Below, piece after piece: positions 34,685-42,760 of a stretch of 64,000 bases of DNA. Every line of letters starts with the position of its first letter. The stretch's first letter is position 1. Where the stretch lies: positions 806,001-870,000 of the forward strand of contig NZ_CP119108.1 of the NCBI RefSeq assembly GCF_029094505.1, written 5' to 3'. A model generated the notes under the pieces. The model was not told the DNA's origin, searched no databases, and saw only the letters and a program-made list of their open reading frames with translations. The position numbers and the translations under genes are program-made. The DNA is from Microbacterium horticulturae. Lineage in GTDB: Bacteria; Actinomycetota; Actinomycetes; Actinomycetales; Microbacteriaceae.

Positions 34685-35311
34685 TCAGTCGGCCAGCGCG
34701 AGGGCTCGATGCACTTCTCGTGAGGGGGAAGGATGTGTCACCCGGTACAGCTCGTCGATGAGGGCGGTGGCGAGCCTCACGAGCTTGCCGATCTCGGTCT
34801 CGTCGCGGTCGACCCACGCGCATTTCGGCTCGTCGCCGACCGGCACGAAGTCGACGTGCTGCTCCCAGGTGACGAGGGTGCGCTCGGCGCCGAGCACGTG
34901 CTGCTGCCACCACACCTGTCGCAGATACGAGCGGGGGATGCTGCGCCACGCCTTGTTGGTGGTCTTGATCTCGGCAAGGGTGATGCGTCCGTCGGCATCC
35001 TGCATGATCCCGTCTGGGGTGGCCAGATGCCGCGGCTCGACGAGGGCGCGGAACAGCGCCGAGGAGGGCTGGATGCCGTGGGTCGCCGCGACCCACGCGG
35101 CGATCTCGGGTTCGCGGCGGCGGCCGTGCTCGGTGTAGACGTTGCCGGTGAATCCGCTGCCGCGCAGCTTGGTCTGTGCCGCGCGGGTGATGGCCCGTTC
35201 GCTCGTGAGATGTGCGACGTCGGTCGCGGTGATGCCGCGCGAGCGGGCTCGCAGCCACGCGACCCGGTCGCGGGAGTCCGCGACGATGCGTGCTTCGAGC
35301 TCGGGGGTCAC
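34685..35311 (-). CDS. YqaJ/lambda-exonuclease-fold nuclease-like protein
   Basis: This 208-residue protein resembles the YqaJ viral recombinase family, PD-(D/E)xK nucleases related to lambda exonuclease. GITATDVAHL at about residues 27-36, EHGRRREPEIAAWV with Glu 61, TPDGIM with Asp 100, LAEIKTTNK with Glu 114 and Lys 116, and RQVWWQQHV with Gln 132 fit the metal-binding core. The GTG start at 35311 is chosen because the longer frame reads antisense through the next gene. No Bet/RecT annealing partner or other phage gene is adjacent. The role is unknown; DNA end resection or a domesticated phage function are possible. Confidence 0.75.
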   Translation of the reverse strand: MTPELEARIVADSRDRVAWLRARSRGITATDVAHLTSERAITRAAQTKLRGSGFTGNVYTEHGRRREPEIAAWVAATHGIQPSSALFRALVEPRHLATPDGIMQDADGRITLAEIKTTNKAWRSIPRSYLRQVWWQQHVLGAERTLVTWEQHVDFVPVGDEPKCAWVDRDETEIGKLVRLATALIDELYRVTHPSPSREVHRALALAD

Positions 35312-35358
35312 AGATCGAGGGTACGCCCCGTGCGCGCGGGTTCCCGGACGGCTCGCCT

Positions 35359-35386
35359 TGGGGGTTGCGCTCTGGGGGTTGCGCTC
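35359..35386. repeat. Exact 14-base tandem duplication
   Basis: TGGGGGTTGCGCTC occurs twice without a gap (35359-35372, 35373-35386) in the 102-base spacer between the divergent YqaJ-like gene and the pterin dehydratase gene. Such short duplications can vary in copy number and shift promoter spacing. Confidence 0.85.
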
Positions 35387-35413
35387 TGCGCGCTGGGTGG
35401 CAGGGTCGAGAGC

Positions 35414-35716
35414 ATGGACACCATCACGTTCGAACAGTTCCGTGCCGGCGGCGGCGTCGACGATTGGCAGGCAGAAGGCGACGGGGCGCGCGTGCGCTTC
35501 GCCACCGGCGACTTCGCGACGGGTGCGCGCCTGTTCGCCACGATCGCCGAGCTGGCCGAGACCGCCAATCACCACCCCGATGTGGAGGTCACCTATCCCG
35601 CTGTCACGGTCCGGCTCGTCAGCCACGATGCCGGCGGTCTCACCGCGAAGGACGCCGATCTGGCGGCGGCGATCTCGCGCGCGGCGCGCGAATTGGGGGT
35701 GGATGCCGCGGGGTGA
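35414..35716 (+). CDS. 4a-hydroxytetrahydrobiopterin dehydratase (PCD/DCoH family)
   Basis: This 100-residue protein belongs to the pterin-4a-carbinolamine dehydratase family. The signature AELAETANHHPDVEVTYPAVTVRLVSHDAGGLTAKD contains the His-His-Pro and downstream His that form the active site. ATG 35414 gives the standard length. No aromatic amino acid hydroxylase is adjacent, so a role in pterin recycling or molybdopterin-related chemistry cannot be specified. It is a single gene convergent with the following hypothetical. Confidence 0.88.
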   Translation: MDTITFEQFRAGGGVDDWQAEGDGARVRFATGDFATGARLFATIAELAETANHHPDVEVTYPAVTVRLVSHDAGGLTAKDADLAAAISRAARELGVDAAG

Positions 35717-35726
35717 CGGGGCGCGG

Positions 35727-36032
35727 TCAGCAGACGAACGTCCACGCGTACTCACGTCCGTCGGGACGTCGCCAGTGCACGGTCACCTGGCCCGAGGCGA
35801 TGGCGCGCTCGCCGAAGAACACTATCTGCAGCTCGTCGCCGGGAGAGAGGCTCGCGCGCGGAACGGCCGGTTCGGCCCACCCATCGCCGAAGAACTGGGT
35901 CGCCACGTCCGTCACGCGTTCGGCGCCGACGTTGCGCAGCGTGCACCATGGCAGCCGGCTGCGGTCGACGAGCCAAGGCACTGGGTAGGCGGCTTCGCGT
36001 GAACGGGGCGGGACGTCGGTGAGGTGGGGCAT
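35727..36032 (-). CDS. Hypothetical protein, small, function unknown
   Basis: I do not recognise this 101-residue protein. It begins MPHLTDVPPRSREAAY and shows a Trp/Arg-rich middle (PWLVDRSRLPWCTLRNVG), then alternating hydrophobic residues that look like beta strands (GDELQIVFFGERAIASGQVTVHW) and a C-terminal Cys. It has no signal peptide or membrane helix. The pattern is compatible with a small beta-sandwich. The ATG at 36032 is chosen since the longer frame has no better start signal. Codon usage (GC-rich third positions) fits a real gene. Confidence 0.6.
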   Translation of the reverse strand: MPHLTDVPPRSREAAYPVPWLVDRSRLPWCTLRNVGAERVTDVATQFFGDGWAEPAVPRASLSPGDELQIVFFGERAIASGQVTVHWRRPDGREYAWTFVC

Positions 36033-36146
36033 GACGGTGACGGTAGAGGATGCCTCGGACTCGGAGACGCCGCGGATGCGGCATCCACCCCTCTTCTGTG
36101 GAGACGGCTGCTGGCGGTGTCGTTGGGGAGGAAGGGATGCCGCGAT

Positions 36147-36379
36147 TTGGAGCACCCCGCGGGATCCCGTAGACTTGTCGATGCCGAAGACCGCCGGTCA
36201 TCCGCACGCGCAAGCGAACGGATCGAAGCACTGCATCGCAGGGGCCCGCGCAGGTGACACGAAAGTTCTTCTTGAAGCTCCGTGCGCCCTGCGCCGGAGC
36301 TTTTCTGTTGCGTGTGCCACGGAGATCTGAGGCAGGCGCCCCGCCACCGCGGGCCGCCAGGTACAGACAAGGAGTGGCC
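36147..36379 (+). promoter_or_regulatory. rplJ-rplL promoter and L10-type leader
   Basis: A well-formed promoter is visible: -35 TTGGAG (36147-36152), a 17-base spacer, and -10 TAGACT (36170-36175). About 200 bases of non-coding leader follow before the rplJ ATG at 36380; this is the only gene-free stretch over 300 bases in the window (36033-36379). L10 leader RNAs are known binding sites for the L10-L12 complex. CGCAGGGGC (36237-36245) could pair with GCCCTGCG (36286-36293), competing with the hairpin at 36276-36301. Confidence 0.8.
36276..36304 (+). terminator. Attenuator hairpin inside the rplJ leader
   Basis: AGCTCCG (36276-36282) pairs with CGGAGCT (36295-36301) and is followed by TTTTCT. 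This is a compact intrinsic terminator shape inside the leader, not after a gene, so it looks like an attenuator. The loop sequence can alternatively pair upstream. Confidence 0.7.
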
Positions 36380-36895
36380 ATGGCGCAGAAGGACCAGGCG
36401 GTCGCCGAGCTCACGAAGAACTTCGAGGACTCGACTGCCGTTCTGCTCACCGAGTACCGCGGTCTGACGGTTGCAGAGCTCAAGGAGCTCCGCAACAGCA
36501 TCCGTCAGGACGCGGAGTACGCCGTGGTGAAGAACACGCTGACCAAGATCGCTGCCAACAAGGCAGGGATCTCGACGCTGGACGACGACCTCAAGGGTCC
36601 GTCGGCCATCGCGTTCGTGCACGGTGACCCGGTCACCGTCGCGAAGGGCCTGCGCGACTTCGCCAAGGCACACCCTCTGCTGGTCGTCAAGGGCGGTTTC
36701 TTCGACGGAGCCCCCCTGACCCCGGAAGAGGTCACCAAGCTCGCCGACCTCGAGAGCCGTGAAGTCCTGCTGGCGAAGCTCGCCGGCGCCTTCAAGGCCT
36801 CGCTGTTCCAGGCGGCATATCTCTTCAATGCGCCGCTGTCGAAGGCCGTTCGCACGGTCGACGCGCTGCGCGAGAAGCAGGAGTCCGCTGCCTGA
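36380..36895 (+). CDS. rplJ: 50S ribosomal protein L10
   Basis: This 171-residue protein anchors L7/L12 dimers to the ribosome stalk base and autoregulates its operon. It starts [31 protein letters not shown], the usual L10 N-terminus, with [11 protein letters not shown] and the C-terminal helix that binds L12 dimers. AAGGAG lies before the ATG at 36380. It is separated from rplKA by about 6 kb, and rplL follows after 42 bases. Confidence 0.98.
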   Translation: MAQKDQAVAELTKNFEDSTAVLLTEYRGLTVAELKELRNSIRQDAEYAVVKNTLTKIAANKAGISTLDDDLKGPSAIAFVHGDPVTVAKGLRDFAKAHPLLVVKGGFFDGAPLTPEEVTKLADLESREVLLAKLAGAFKASLFQAAYLFNAPLSKAVRTVDALREKQESAA

Positions 36896-36937
36896 ACAAG
36901 GCACGGCTAGAACAAACCCCGATCAAGGAGAAACATC

Positions 36938-37324
36938 ATGGCAAAGCTCAGCACTGACGAGCTGCTCGACGCCTTCAAGGAGCTCTCGCTCATCGAGCTC
37001 AGCGAGTTCGTCAAGAAGTTCGAGGAGACCTTCGAGGTCACCGCCGCCGCTCCGGTCGCCGTGGCCGCTGCCGCGCCCGGTGGCGCAGCCCCGGCCGAAG
37101 AGGCCGAGGAGAAGGACTCGTTCGACGTCATCCTCGAGTCGGTCGGCGACAAGAAGATCCAGGTCATCAAGGTCGTCCGCGAGCTCACCTCGCTCGGCCT
37201 CGGCGACGCGAAGGCTGTCGTCGACGGCGCGCCCAAGCCGGTTCTGGAGGGCGCCAACAAGGAGACCGCCGAGAAGGCCAAGGCTTCCCTCGAAGAGGCC
37301 GGCGCCACCGTCACCCTCAAGTGA
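36938..37324 (+). CDS. rplL: 50S ribosomal protein L7/L12
   Basis: This 128-residue stalk protein recruits translation GTPases. An N-terminal dimerisation helix ([27 protein letters not shown]) is joined by an Ala-rich hinge to the C-terminal domain [25 protein letters not shown] and [24 protein letters not shown] precedes the ATG. A perfect 14-base-pair hairpin terminator follows at 37364-37396. Confidence 0.98.
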   Translation: MAKLSTDELLDAFKELSLIELSEFVKKFEETFEVTAAAPVAVAAAAPGGAAPAEEAEEKDSFDVILESVGDKKIQVIKVVRELTSLGLGDAKAVVDGAPKPVLEGANKETAEKAKASLEEAGATVTLK

Positions 37325-37363
37325 GTTCGGCCGGGCCGGCACCCCGGTCCGCCTGACTTTCTT

Positions 37364-37396
37364 CGAAGGCCCCGAGCACTGCGCTCGGGGCCTTCG
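37364..37396 (+). terminator. Terminator after rplL
   Basis: CGAAGGCCCCGAGC (37364-37377) and GCTCGGGGCCTTCG (37383-37396) form a perfect 14-base-pair stem with a 5-base loop. It closes the rplJ-rplL operon just before the P-type ATPase. Confidence 0.88.
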
Positions 37397-37415
37397 CTCG
37401 TCTACGCTGTGGATC

Positions 37416-39875
37416 ATGGATGCCGCGGCGCCTCCTCCTGCGGTGCCGGTCGATGACCTCGCCGGTCTCAGTTCCGCCGAGGTGGCTGCGCGTGTGGCCG
37501 ACGGCCGCACGAATGCGTTCGCTGCCGACACCAGCCGCACCTGGTGGACCATCGTGCGGGCGAACGTCTTCACCCTCTTCAACGCGATCGTCTTCGCATG
37601 CTTCGCCGCTCTGCTCGTGCTCGGCCACTGGCAGGACGCGTTGTTCGGCCTGTCGGCCATCTTCAATACCCTCGTCGGCTGTTATCAGGAGATCCGCGCG
37701 AAGATCGCACTCGACCGGCTCGCATTGCTCAACGCCCCGCACGCCCGCGTGCGCCGCGACGGCGCGGACCACGAGATCGCCCCGGGCGACGTGGTCATCG
37801 ACGACCTGCTCGTGCTGCGCGCAGGCGATCAGGTCTCGGCCGACGCTGTCGTCGTGCGCGAGAACTGGCTCGAGATCGACGAATCGATGCTCACCGGCGA
37901 GGCAGCCCCGGTGGAGAAGGATGCCGGAGATGAGGTCCTCTCCGGCTCCATCGTGGTCGCCGGCCACGCCGTCGCCCGCGCCGTCCGGGTCGCCGGGGAC
38001 GCGTATGCGAACCGCTTCGCGCACGAGGCCAAGCGCTTCCAGCTGGCGAGCTCCGAACTGCGTCACTCGGTGAACCGCATTCTCGCTTGGGTGGCCTGGG
38101 GGATCGGCCCGGCAGCCCTGCTCGTCACCAACGCGCAGGTGCAGATACACGGCGGGTGGTCGCATGCGCTGCGCACCGGCGCCTGGACGCTCGCGGCCGT
38201 CGACTCCATCGCGGTGATCATCGCCATGATCCCGCTCGGCCTCGTGCTGCTGACCAGCATCGCCTTCGCGGTGGGTGCCGCGCGGCTGGCGGGCCAGCAG
38301 GTGCTCGTGCAAGAGCTGCCGGCGGTCGAGGGCCTCGCGCGCGTCGACGTCGTCTGCCTCGACAAGACCGGCACCCTCACTTACGGCGACATCGCCTTCG
38401 ACGCTGAGCACGCGCTCGACACCCGGCGTGCCGAGGGATGGCGTACCGCCCTCGCGTGGTTCGGCGCCGACCCCGAGGCCAACGCCACCGCGCGGAGCCT
38501 GGCTGGGCAGTACACCGCAGAGCGCCTGCCCGTGGTGGAGCACGAGATCACCTTCTCGTCGGCCCGCAAGTGGAGCGCCGCGACCCTTGCGGGTATCGGA
38601 GGCACCTGGGTCCTGGGCGCGCCCGCGCTCGTGATCGACGACGCCCTGCACCGCGCCGTGCCGTGGGAAGGGGAGGCGGCCGAAGAGGGCGAGGCCACCT
38701 TGGCCGCCGCCGTGCACGAGCTTGCGGCGGGCGGTCGCCGCACGATCCTGCTCGCGCACAGCCCGCATCCGCTGACCCCCGACGACGTCGCCGCCGAGCG
38801 ACTGCCCGACGGACTGCACCCGGTGGCGCTGCTCACCCTGCGCGAGCGCGTGCGCGAGGATGCGGCATCCACCCTCGAATACTTCGCCCGACAGGGCGTC
38901 GCCGTGAAGGTCATCTCCGGTGACGACCACGAAACGGTCGCAGCGATCGCCCGGCAGGTCGGTATCGACGCGGGATCCGGCTGCGACGCCCGCACCCTGC
39001 CCGACGACGCCGACGCGCTCGCCGACGCCATGGATGCGCACACCGTGTTCGGCCGGGTCACGCCCGAGCAGAAGAAGAACATGGTGGTGGCGCTGCAGAA
39101 GCACCGGCACACCGTCGCGATGACCGGCGACGGGGTCAACGACGCGCTCGCCATCAAACAGGCCGACATCGGCATCGCCATAAACACCGGCTCGGCCGCC
39201 ACCAAGGCGGTCGCGCAGCTGGTGCTGCTCGATGGGCGTTTCGAGCACCTGCCGCACGTGGTCGACGAGGGCCGCCGAGTCATCGCCAACATCGAGCGGG
39301 TGGCCGTGCTGTTCCTCACCAAGACCGTGTACGCGTCGGTCATCAGCATCCTGTTCGGCGCGCTCATCATGCGGATCCCGTTCCTGCCGCGGCAGCTGTC
39401 GATCACCGACGGGTTCACCATCGGCATCCCCGCGTTCTTCCTGGCACTGCTGCCGAACGCGCGACGCTATCGGCCGGGCTTTCTGCGCCGTACGCTGACG
39501 ATCGCCGTGCCGGCGGGCTTCGTCGTCGGAATCGGGATGACGGTGCTCTCACGCATCGGACGGGAGGTGTGGCAGCTGCCCATGGCAGAGGTGCGCACGG
39601 CGTCGACGACACTGGTGGCGATCCTCGGGCTGTGGGTGCTCGTGCTCGTCTCGCTGCCCCTGACCGGGACCAAGGCGCTCATAGTGGCCGCGATGGTGGC
39701 GGGTTATCTCGTCGTGATCTGGATGCCGCTGACGACGTGGTTCTTCCAGCTCGTGCCCATGCGCGCGGCGCTGCTGGAGCTGGTGTGGGCGATCGGCGCG
39801 GCCGGGATCATGCTGATCGGGATCGCATTCCTGCTGCAGCGCGTGTGGCTGCGTCGCACCGAGCCGCTGCTCTGA
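37416..39875 (+). CDS. CtpE-like cation-transporting P-type ATPase
   Basis: This 819-residue HAD-type membrane pump has the phosphorylation motif DKTGTLT at Asp 316, the A-domain loop DESMLTGEAAPVEK and the hinge motif MTGDGVNDALAIKQADIGIA near residues 569-585. Membrane helices flank the A domain (about 45-85 and 220-290), with about six more at the C-terminus. The stretch before the phosphorylation site (LVQELPAVEGLARVDVVCLDKTG) resembles mycobacterial CtpE, linked to calcium uptake. The helix-4 motif is PLGL (Pro 273) where SERCA-like pumps have PEGL, so the ion is uncertain. TACGCT lies 7 bases before the ATG with no Shine-Dalgarno. Confidence 0.9.
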   Translation: MDAAAPPPAVPVDDLAGLSSAEVAARVADGRTNAFAADTSRTWWTIVRANVFTLFNAIVFACFAALLVLGHWQDALFGLSAIFNTLVGCYQEIRAKIALDRLALLNAPHARVRRDGADHEIAPGDVVIDDLLVLRAGDQVSADAVVVRENWLEIDESMLTGEAAPVEKDAGDEVLSGSIVVAGHAVARAVRVAGDAYANRFAHEAKRFQLASSELRHSVNRILAWVAWGIGPAALLVTNAQVQIHGGWSHALRTGAWTLAAVDSIAVIIAMIPLGLVLLTSIAFAVGAARLAGQQVLVQELPAVEGLARVDVVCLDKTGTLTYGDIAFDAEHALDTRRAEGWRTALAWFGADPEANATARSLAGQYTAERLPVVEHEITFSSARKWSAATLAGIGGTWVLGAPALVIDDALHRAVPWEGEAAEEGEATLAAAVHELAAGGRRTILLAHSPHPLTPDDVAAERLPDGLHPVALLTLRERVREDAASTLEYFARQGVAVKVISGDDHETVAAIARQVGIDAGSGCDARTLPDDADALADAMDAHTVFGRVTPEQKKNMVVALQKHRHTVAMTGDGVNDALAIKQADIGIAINTGSAATKAVAQLVLLDGRFEHLPHVVDEGRRVIANIERVAVLFLTKTVYASVISILFGALIMRIPFLPRQLSITDGFTIGIPAFFLALLPNARRYRPGFLRRTLTIAVPAGFVVGIGMTVLSRIGREVWQLPMAEVRTASTTLVAILGLWVLVLVSLPLTGTKALIVAAMVAGYLVVIWMPLTTWFFQLVPMRAALLELVWAIGAAGIMLIGIAFLLQRVWLRRTEPLL

Positions 39876-39921
39876 GCGTGGGACCGCTCCCATAGGTTAT
39901 CAAGCCGTTACCGCGCTCGTG

Positions 39922-39966
39922 TTGAAATGCGCTCATCCCGCCGGTACCGTCACTGTAAGCGCTTAC
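39922..39966 (+). promoter_or_regulatory. Sugar ABC operon promoter with LacI-type operator
   Basis: -35 TTGAAA (39922-39927), a 17-base spacer and -10 TACCGT (39945-39950) are followed at once by the perfect palindrome GTAAGCGCTTAC (39955-39966), a shape typical of LacI/GalR-family operators with a central CG. Binding there would block transcription start. No LacI-family gene is present in the window. Confidence 0.75.
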
Positions 39967-40016
39967 GTCGGTCACTCCGGCCGTGCGCGCCCCTGCACCT
40001 TAATGAGGAGGACCAC

Positions 40017-41348
40017 ATGGACAAGTCCATTCGACGCTCCGTGATGTTCCCGCTCGCCCTTGTGGGCGTGGCGGGAATCGTGCTGACCGGATGTGCCGAG
40101 ACCGGCACCGGCGGCGGCGACAACGGAGACGTCAAGGGCCAGACCGTCCGCATCTCGGGCGGCATCACCGGCTCCGAGGCCGACCTGCTGAACAAGTCGT
40201 TCGATCAGTTCACGAAAGACACCGGCATCAAGGTCGAGTACACCGGCGACAAGAGCTTCGAGGGCAACATCGTCACGAAGGTGACCGGTGGCTCCGCCCC
40301 CGACATCGCGATCGTGCCGCAGCCTGGTCTGCTCAAGTCGCTGATCGCCACCGGCGACGTGCTCAAGGCGGACGACACCGTCAGCGCCAACGTCGACAAG
40401 TACTGGGGCCCGGACTGGAAGAGCTACGGCACGTCCGACGGCACCTTCTACGCCGCGCCGATGCTCGCCAACGTCAAGGGCTACGTCTGGTATTCGCCCT
40501 CACAGTTCAAGGACTGGGGCGTCGAGGTTCCGAAGACCTGGGACGAGCTGCTCGACCTCACCAAGACGATCCAGGAGAAGACCGGCAAGGCGCCATGGTG
40601 CGCCGGCTTCGCATCGGGTGACGCCTCCGGCTGGCCGGGAACCGACTGGATCGAGGACCTCGTCCTGCGTCAGTCCGGCCCCGACGTCTACGACAAGTGG
40701 GTCGCGGGCGACGTGAAGTTCACCGACCCGGAGATCAAGAAGGCTTTCGACGCGGTGGGGAAGATCCTCCTGAACCCCGACTACGTGAACGCGGGCTTCG
40801 GCGACGTGAAGAGCATCAACTCGACCGCGTTCGCGGATGTCGCGGCCAAGGTCGCCGACGGCACCTGCGCGCTGACCCACCAGGCCTCGTTCCTGTCGTC
40901 GAACTTCCTCGACGTGAAGAACAAGGACGGCAAGACGCCGACCGTCGCCCCGGACGGCGACGTGTACGCCTTCGTGCTGCCGGGCATCGAAGAGGGCTCG
41001 ACCTCGGTCGAGGGCGGCGGCGAGTTCGTCGCACGCTTCACCGACTCCGAGGCTGTCAAGCAGGTCCAGGACTTCATGACGACGCCCGAGTTCGCCAACG
41101 CTCGCGTCAAGCTCGGCGGCGTCATCTCGGCGAACAAGGGCGCTGACCCGTCGCTGGCATCCAGCGAGTTCCTCACCGAGGCGATGACCCTCCTGCAGGA
41201 CAAGAACACGACGATGCGTTTCGACGCCTCCGACCTCATGCCCGCCACGGTGGGTTCGGGATCGTTCTGGAAGGGCATGACCAGCTGGATCGACGGCATG
41301 TCGACCGATGACGTGCTCAAGGCCATCCAGGCGGGCTTCGAGAACTAG
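40017..41348 (+). CDS. Sugar ABC transporter substrate-binding lipoprotein, AglE-like
   Basis: This 443-residue extracytoplasmic binding protein has a lipoprotein signal peptide with lipobox LTGC (Cys near residue 24) and the extracellular solute-binding family 1 fold. GWPGTDWIEDLVLRQSGPDVYDKWV resembles alpha-glucoside binding proteins (AglE). GAGGAG precedes the ATG. It is the first gene of a three-gene operon with two permeases. A strong stem-loop at 41366-41403 separates it from the permease genes, a common way to make more binding protein than permease. The sugar is inferred only from family resemblance. Confidence 0.88.
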   Translation: MDKSIRRSVMFPLALVGVAGIVLTGCAETGTGGGDNGDVKGQTVRISGGITGSEADLLNKSFDQFTKDTGIKVEYTGDKSFEGNIVTKVTGGSAPDIAIVPQPGLLKSLIATGDVLKADDTVSANVDKYWGPDWKSYGTSDGTFYAAPMLANVKGYVWYSPSQFKDWGVEVPKTWDELLDLTKTIQEKTGKAPWCAGFASGDASGWPGTDWIEDLVLRQSGPDVYDKWVAGDVKFTDPEIKKAFDAVGKILLNPDYVNAGFGDVKSINSTAFADVAAKVADGTCALTHQASFLSSNFLDVKNKDGKTPTVAPDGDVYAFVLPGIEEGSTSVEGGGEFVARFTDSEAVKQVQDFMTTPEFANARVKLGGVISANKGADPSLASSEFLTEAMTLLQDKNTTMRFDASDLMPATVGSGSFWKGMTSWIDGMSTDDVLKAIQAGFEN

Positions 41349-41365
41349 CCGCCACCGGTCCGACG

Positions 41366-41403
41366 GGAGGGCGGATGCCCCACAGCGGGCATCCGCCCTC
41401 CCG
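41366..41403 (+). terminator. Intra-operon stem-loop between binding protein and permease genes
   Basis: GGGAGGGCGGATGCCC (41366-41381) and GGGCATCCGCCCTCCC (41388-41403) form a perfect 16-base-pair stem with a 6-base loop. It has no T-tract. It probably acts as a partial terminator or 3'-end stabiliser for the binding-protein message. Confidence 0.75.
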
Positions 41404-41443
41404 CTTCCGCAGATGTGAAGGCACCGGTCAGAAAGGCAGGACA

Positions 41444-42760
41444 ATGGCGACCGTGACAGAGCAACCGATCATCCGTTCGCGAGGCCCTCGGCTGTCGCGG
41501 AAGGTCACCGGCATCATCATCCTCGTCGCGGCGATCCTCGTTGTGGCGCTCTTCGTCTTCCTGCTGGTGGGCGGCCCCGACGAGGACGCCCTGCCCACCT
41601 CCCTCGGCTTCTCGCTGAACAGCTTCTTCGTCTGGATCGGCGCGCTGAACCCGCTCATCCAGATCCCGATCGTGGTCGTGCTGTTCGCCGCCGTGGTCGG
41701 TGTGATCCTGCTGCTCATCGAGTACGCGCCGCGTCCGGGACGCGGATACTTCTGGATGCGCCTCGCCGTCTGCTTCCTGATCCCGGTACTCGCCTTCATG
41801 GTGCTGCGCCCCTATCAGAACTCGGTCGTCTACGTCGTGGGCATCGCGTTGCTTGCCGGCGCGATCCTCTTCTTCGCCGACTACCGCGCCCGTGAAGGTG
41901 CGGGCTACGTCTTCCAGCTCATCGTCTTCATGGCGCCCGCCGCCATCCTGCTGCTGATCGGCCTCATCTATCCGGCGATCTCGACGTTCGTGAAGTCGTT
42001 CTTCGACAAGACCGGAACGCAGTTCGTCTGGTTCGACAACTACGTGTGGACCTTCACGAACCCCTACGGTTTCTGGTCGGTCATCAATACGCTCATCTGG
42101 GCGCTTCTGGCGCCGACCATCGCAACGGCGATCGGCCTGGTCTACGCCGCGTTCGTCGACCGGGCTCGCGGTGAGAAATTCCTCAAGCTCTGGGTGTTCA
42201 TGCCGGTCGCGATCTCGTTCGTGGGCGCCGGCATCATCTGGAAGTTCGTCTACGACTACCGGCAGGGCCAGCAGATCGGTCTGCTCAATGCGATCATCAC
42301 CTGGTTCGGCGGTGAGCCGGTCGGCTGGCTCGATGCGCAGCCGCTGATCAACACATTCTGTCTGCTGGCGGTGTTCATCTGGAGCCAGACCGGCTTCGCG
42401 ATGGTCATCCTGTCGGCCGCGATCAAGGCGGTTCCGATCGATCAGCACGAGGCCGCACAGCTCGACGGCGCTTCGGCCCTGCAGCGGTTCTTCAACGTCA
42501 CCATTCCCGGCATCCGCAGCTCGCTGATCGTGGTTCTGACCACGATCACGATAGCGGCGCTGAAGGTGTATGACATCGTCGCGGTGATGACCGGCGGTCG
42601 CTCGAACAGCTCGGTGCTCGGCTTCGAGATGGTCAATCAGCAGCAGCGCTTCCAGAGCTACGGACACTCATCGGCGCTGGCCGTCGTGCTGTTCCTGTTC
42701 GTGCTGCCGCTGATCATCTACAACGTCGTGCAGATGCGCAAGCAGAAGGAGATCCGCTGA
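41444..42760 (+). CDS. Sugar ABC transporter permease, MalF/AglF-like
   Basis: This 438-residue membrane protein has about four extra N-terminal helices (residues about 20-150) before the MalF-like permease core of six helices. The cytoplasmic EAA loop that contacts the ATPase is HEAAQLDGASALQRFFNVTIPGI. The long N-terminus is typical of MalF-type subunits. The ATG follows AAAGGCAGG. It overlaps the next permease by one base (TGATG). No ATPase gene lies in the operon, so a shared MsmK/MsiK-type ATPase elsewhere is likely. Confidence 0.9.
   Translation: MATVTEQPIIRSRGPRLSRKVTGIIILVAAILVVALFVFLLVGGPDEDALPTSLGFSLNSFFVWIGALNPLIQIPIVVVLFAAVVGVILLLIEYAPRPGRGYFWMRLAVCFLIPVLAFMVLRPYQNSVVYVVGIALLAGAILFFADYRAREGAGYVFQLIVFMAPAAILLLIGLIYPAISTFVKSFFDKTGTQFVWFDNYVWTFTNPYGFWSVINTLIWALLAPTIATAIGLVYAAFVDRARGEKFLKLWVFMPVAISFVGAGIIWKFVYDYRQGQQIGLLNAIITWFGGEPVGWLDAQPLINTFCLLAVFIWSQTGFAMVILSAAIKAVPIDQHEAAQLDGASALQRFFNVTIPGIRSSLIVVLTTITIAALKVYDIVAVMTGGRSNSSVLGFEMVNQQQRFQSYGHSSALAVVLFLFVLPLIIYNVVQMRKQKEIR

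Noticed and set aside
36019..36330. Small plus-strand frame of about 103 codons upstream of rplJ
   Set aside because: It spans the rplJ promoter and leader hairpin, runs antisense over the start of the hypothetical gene, and its translation shows no conserved pattern.
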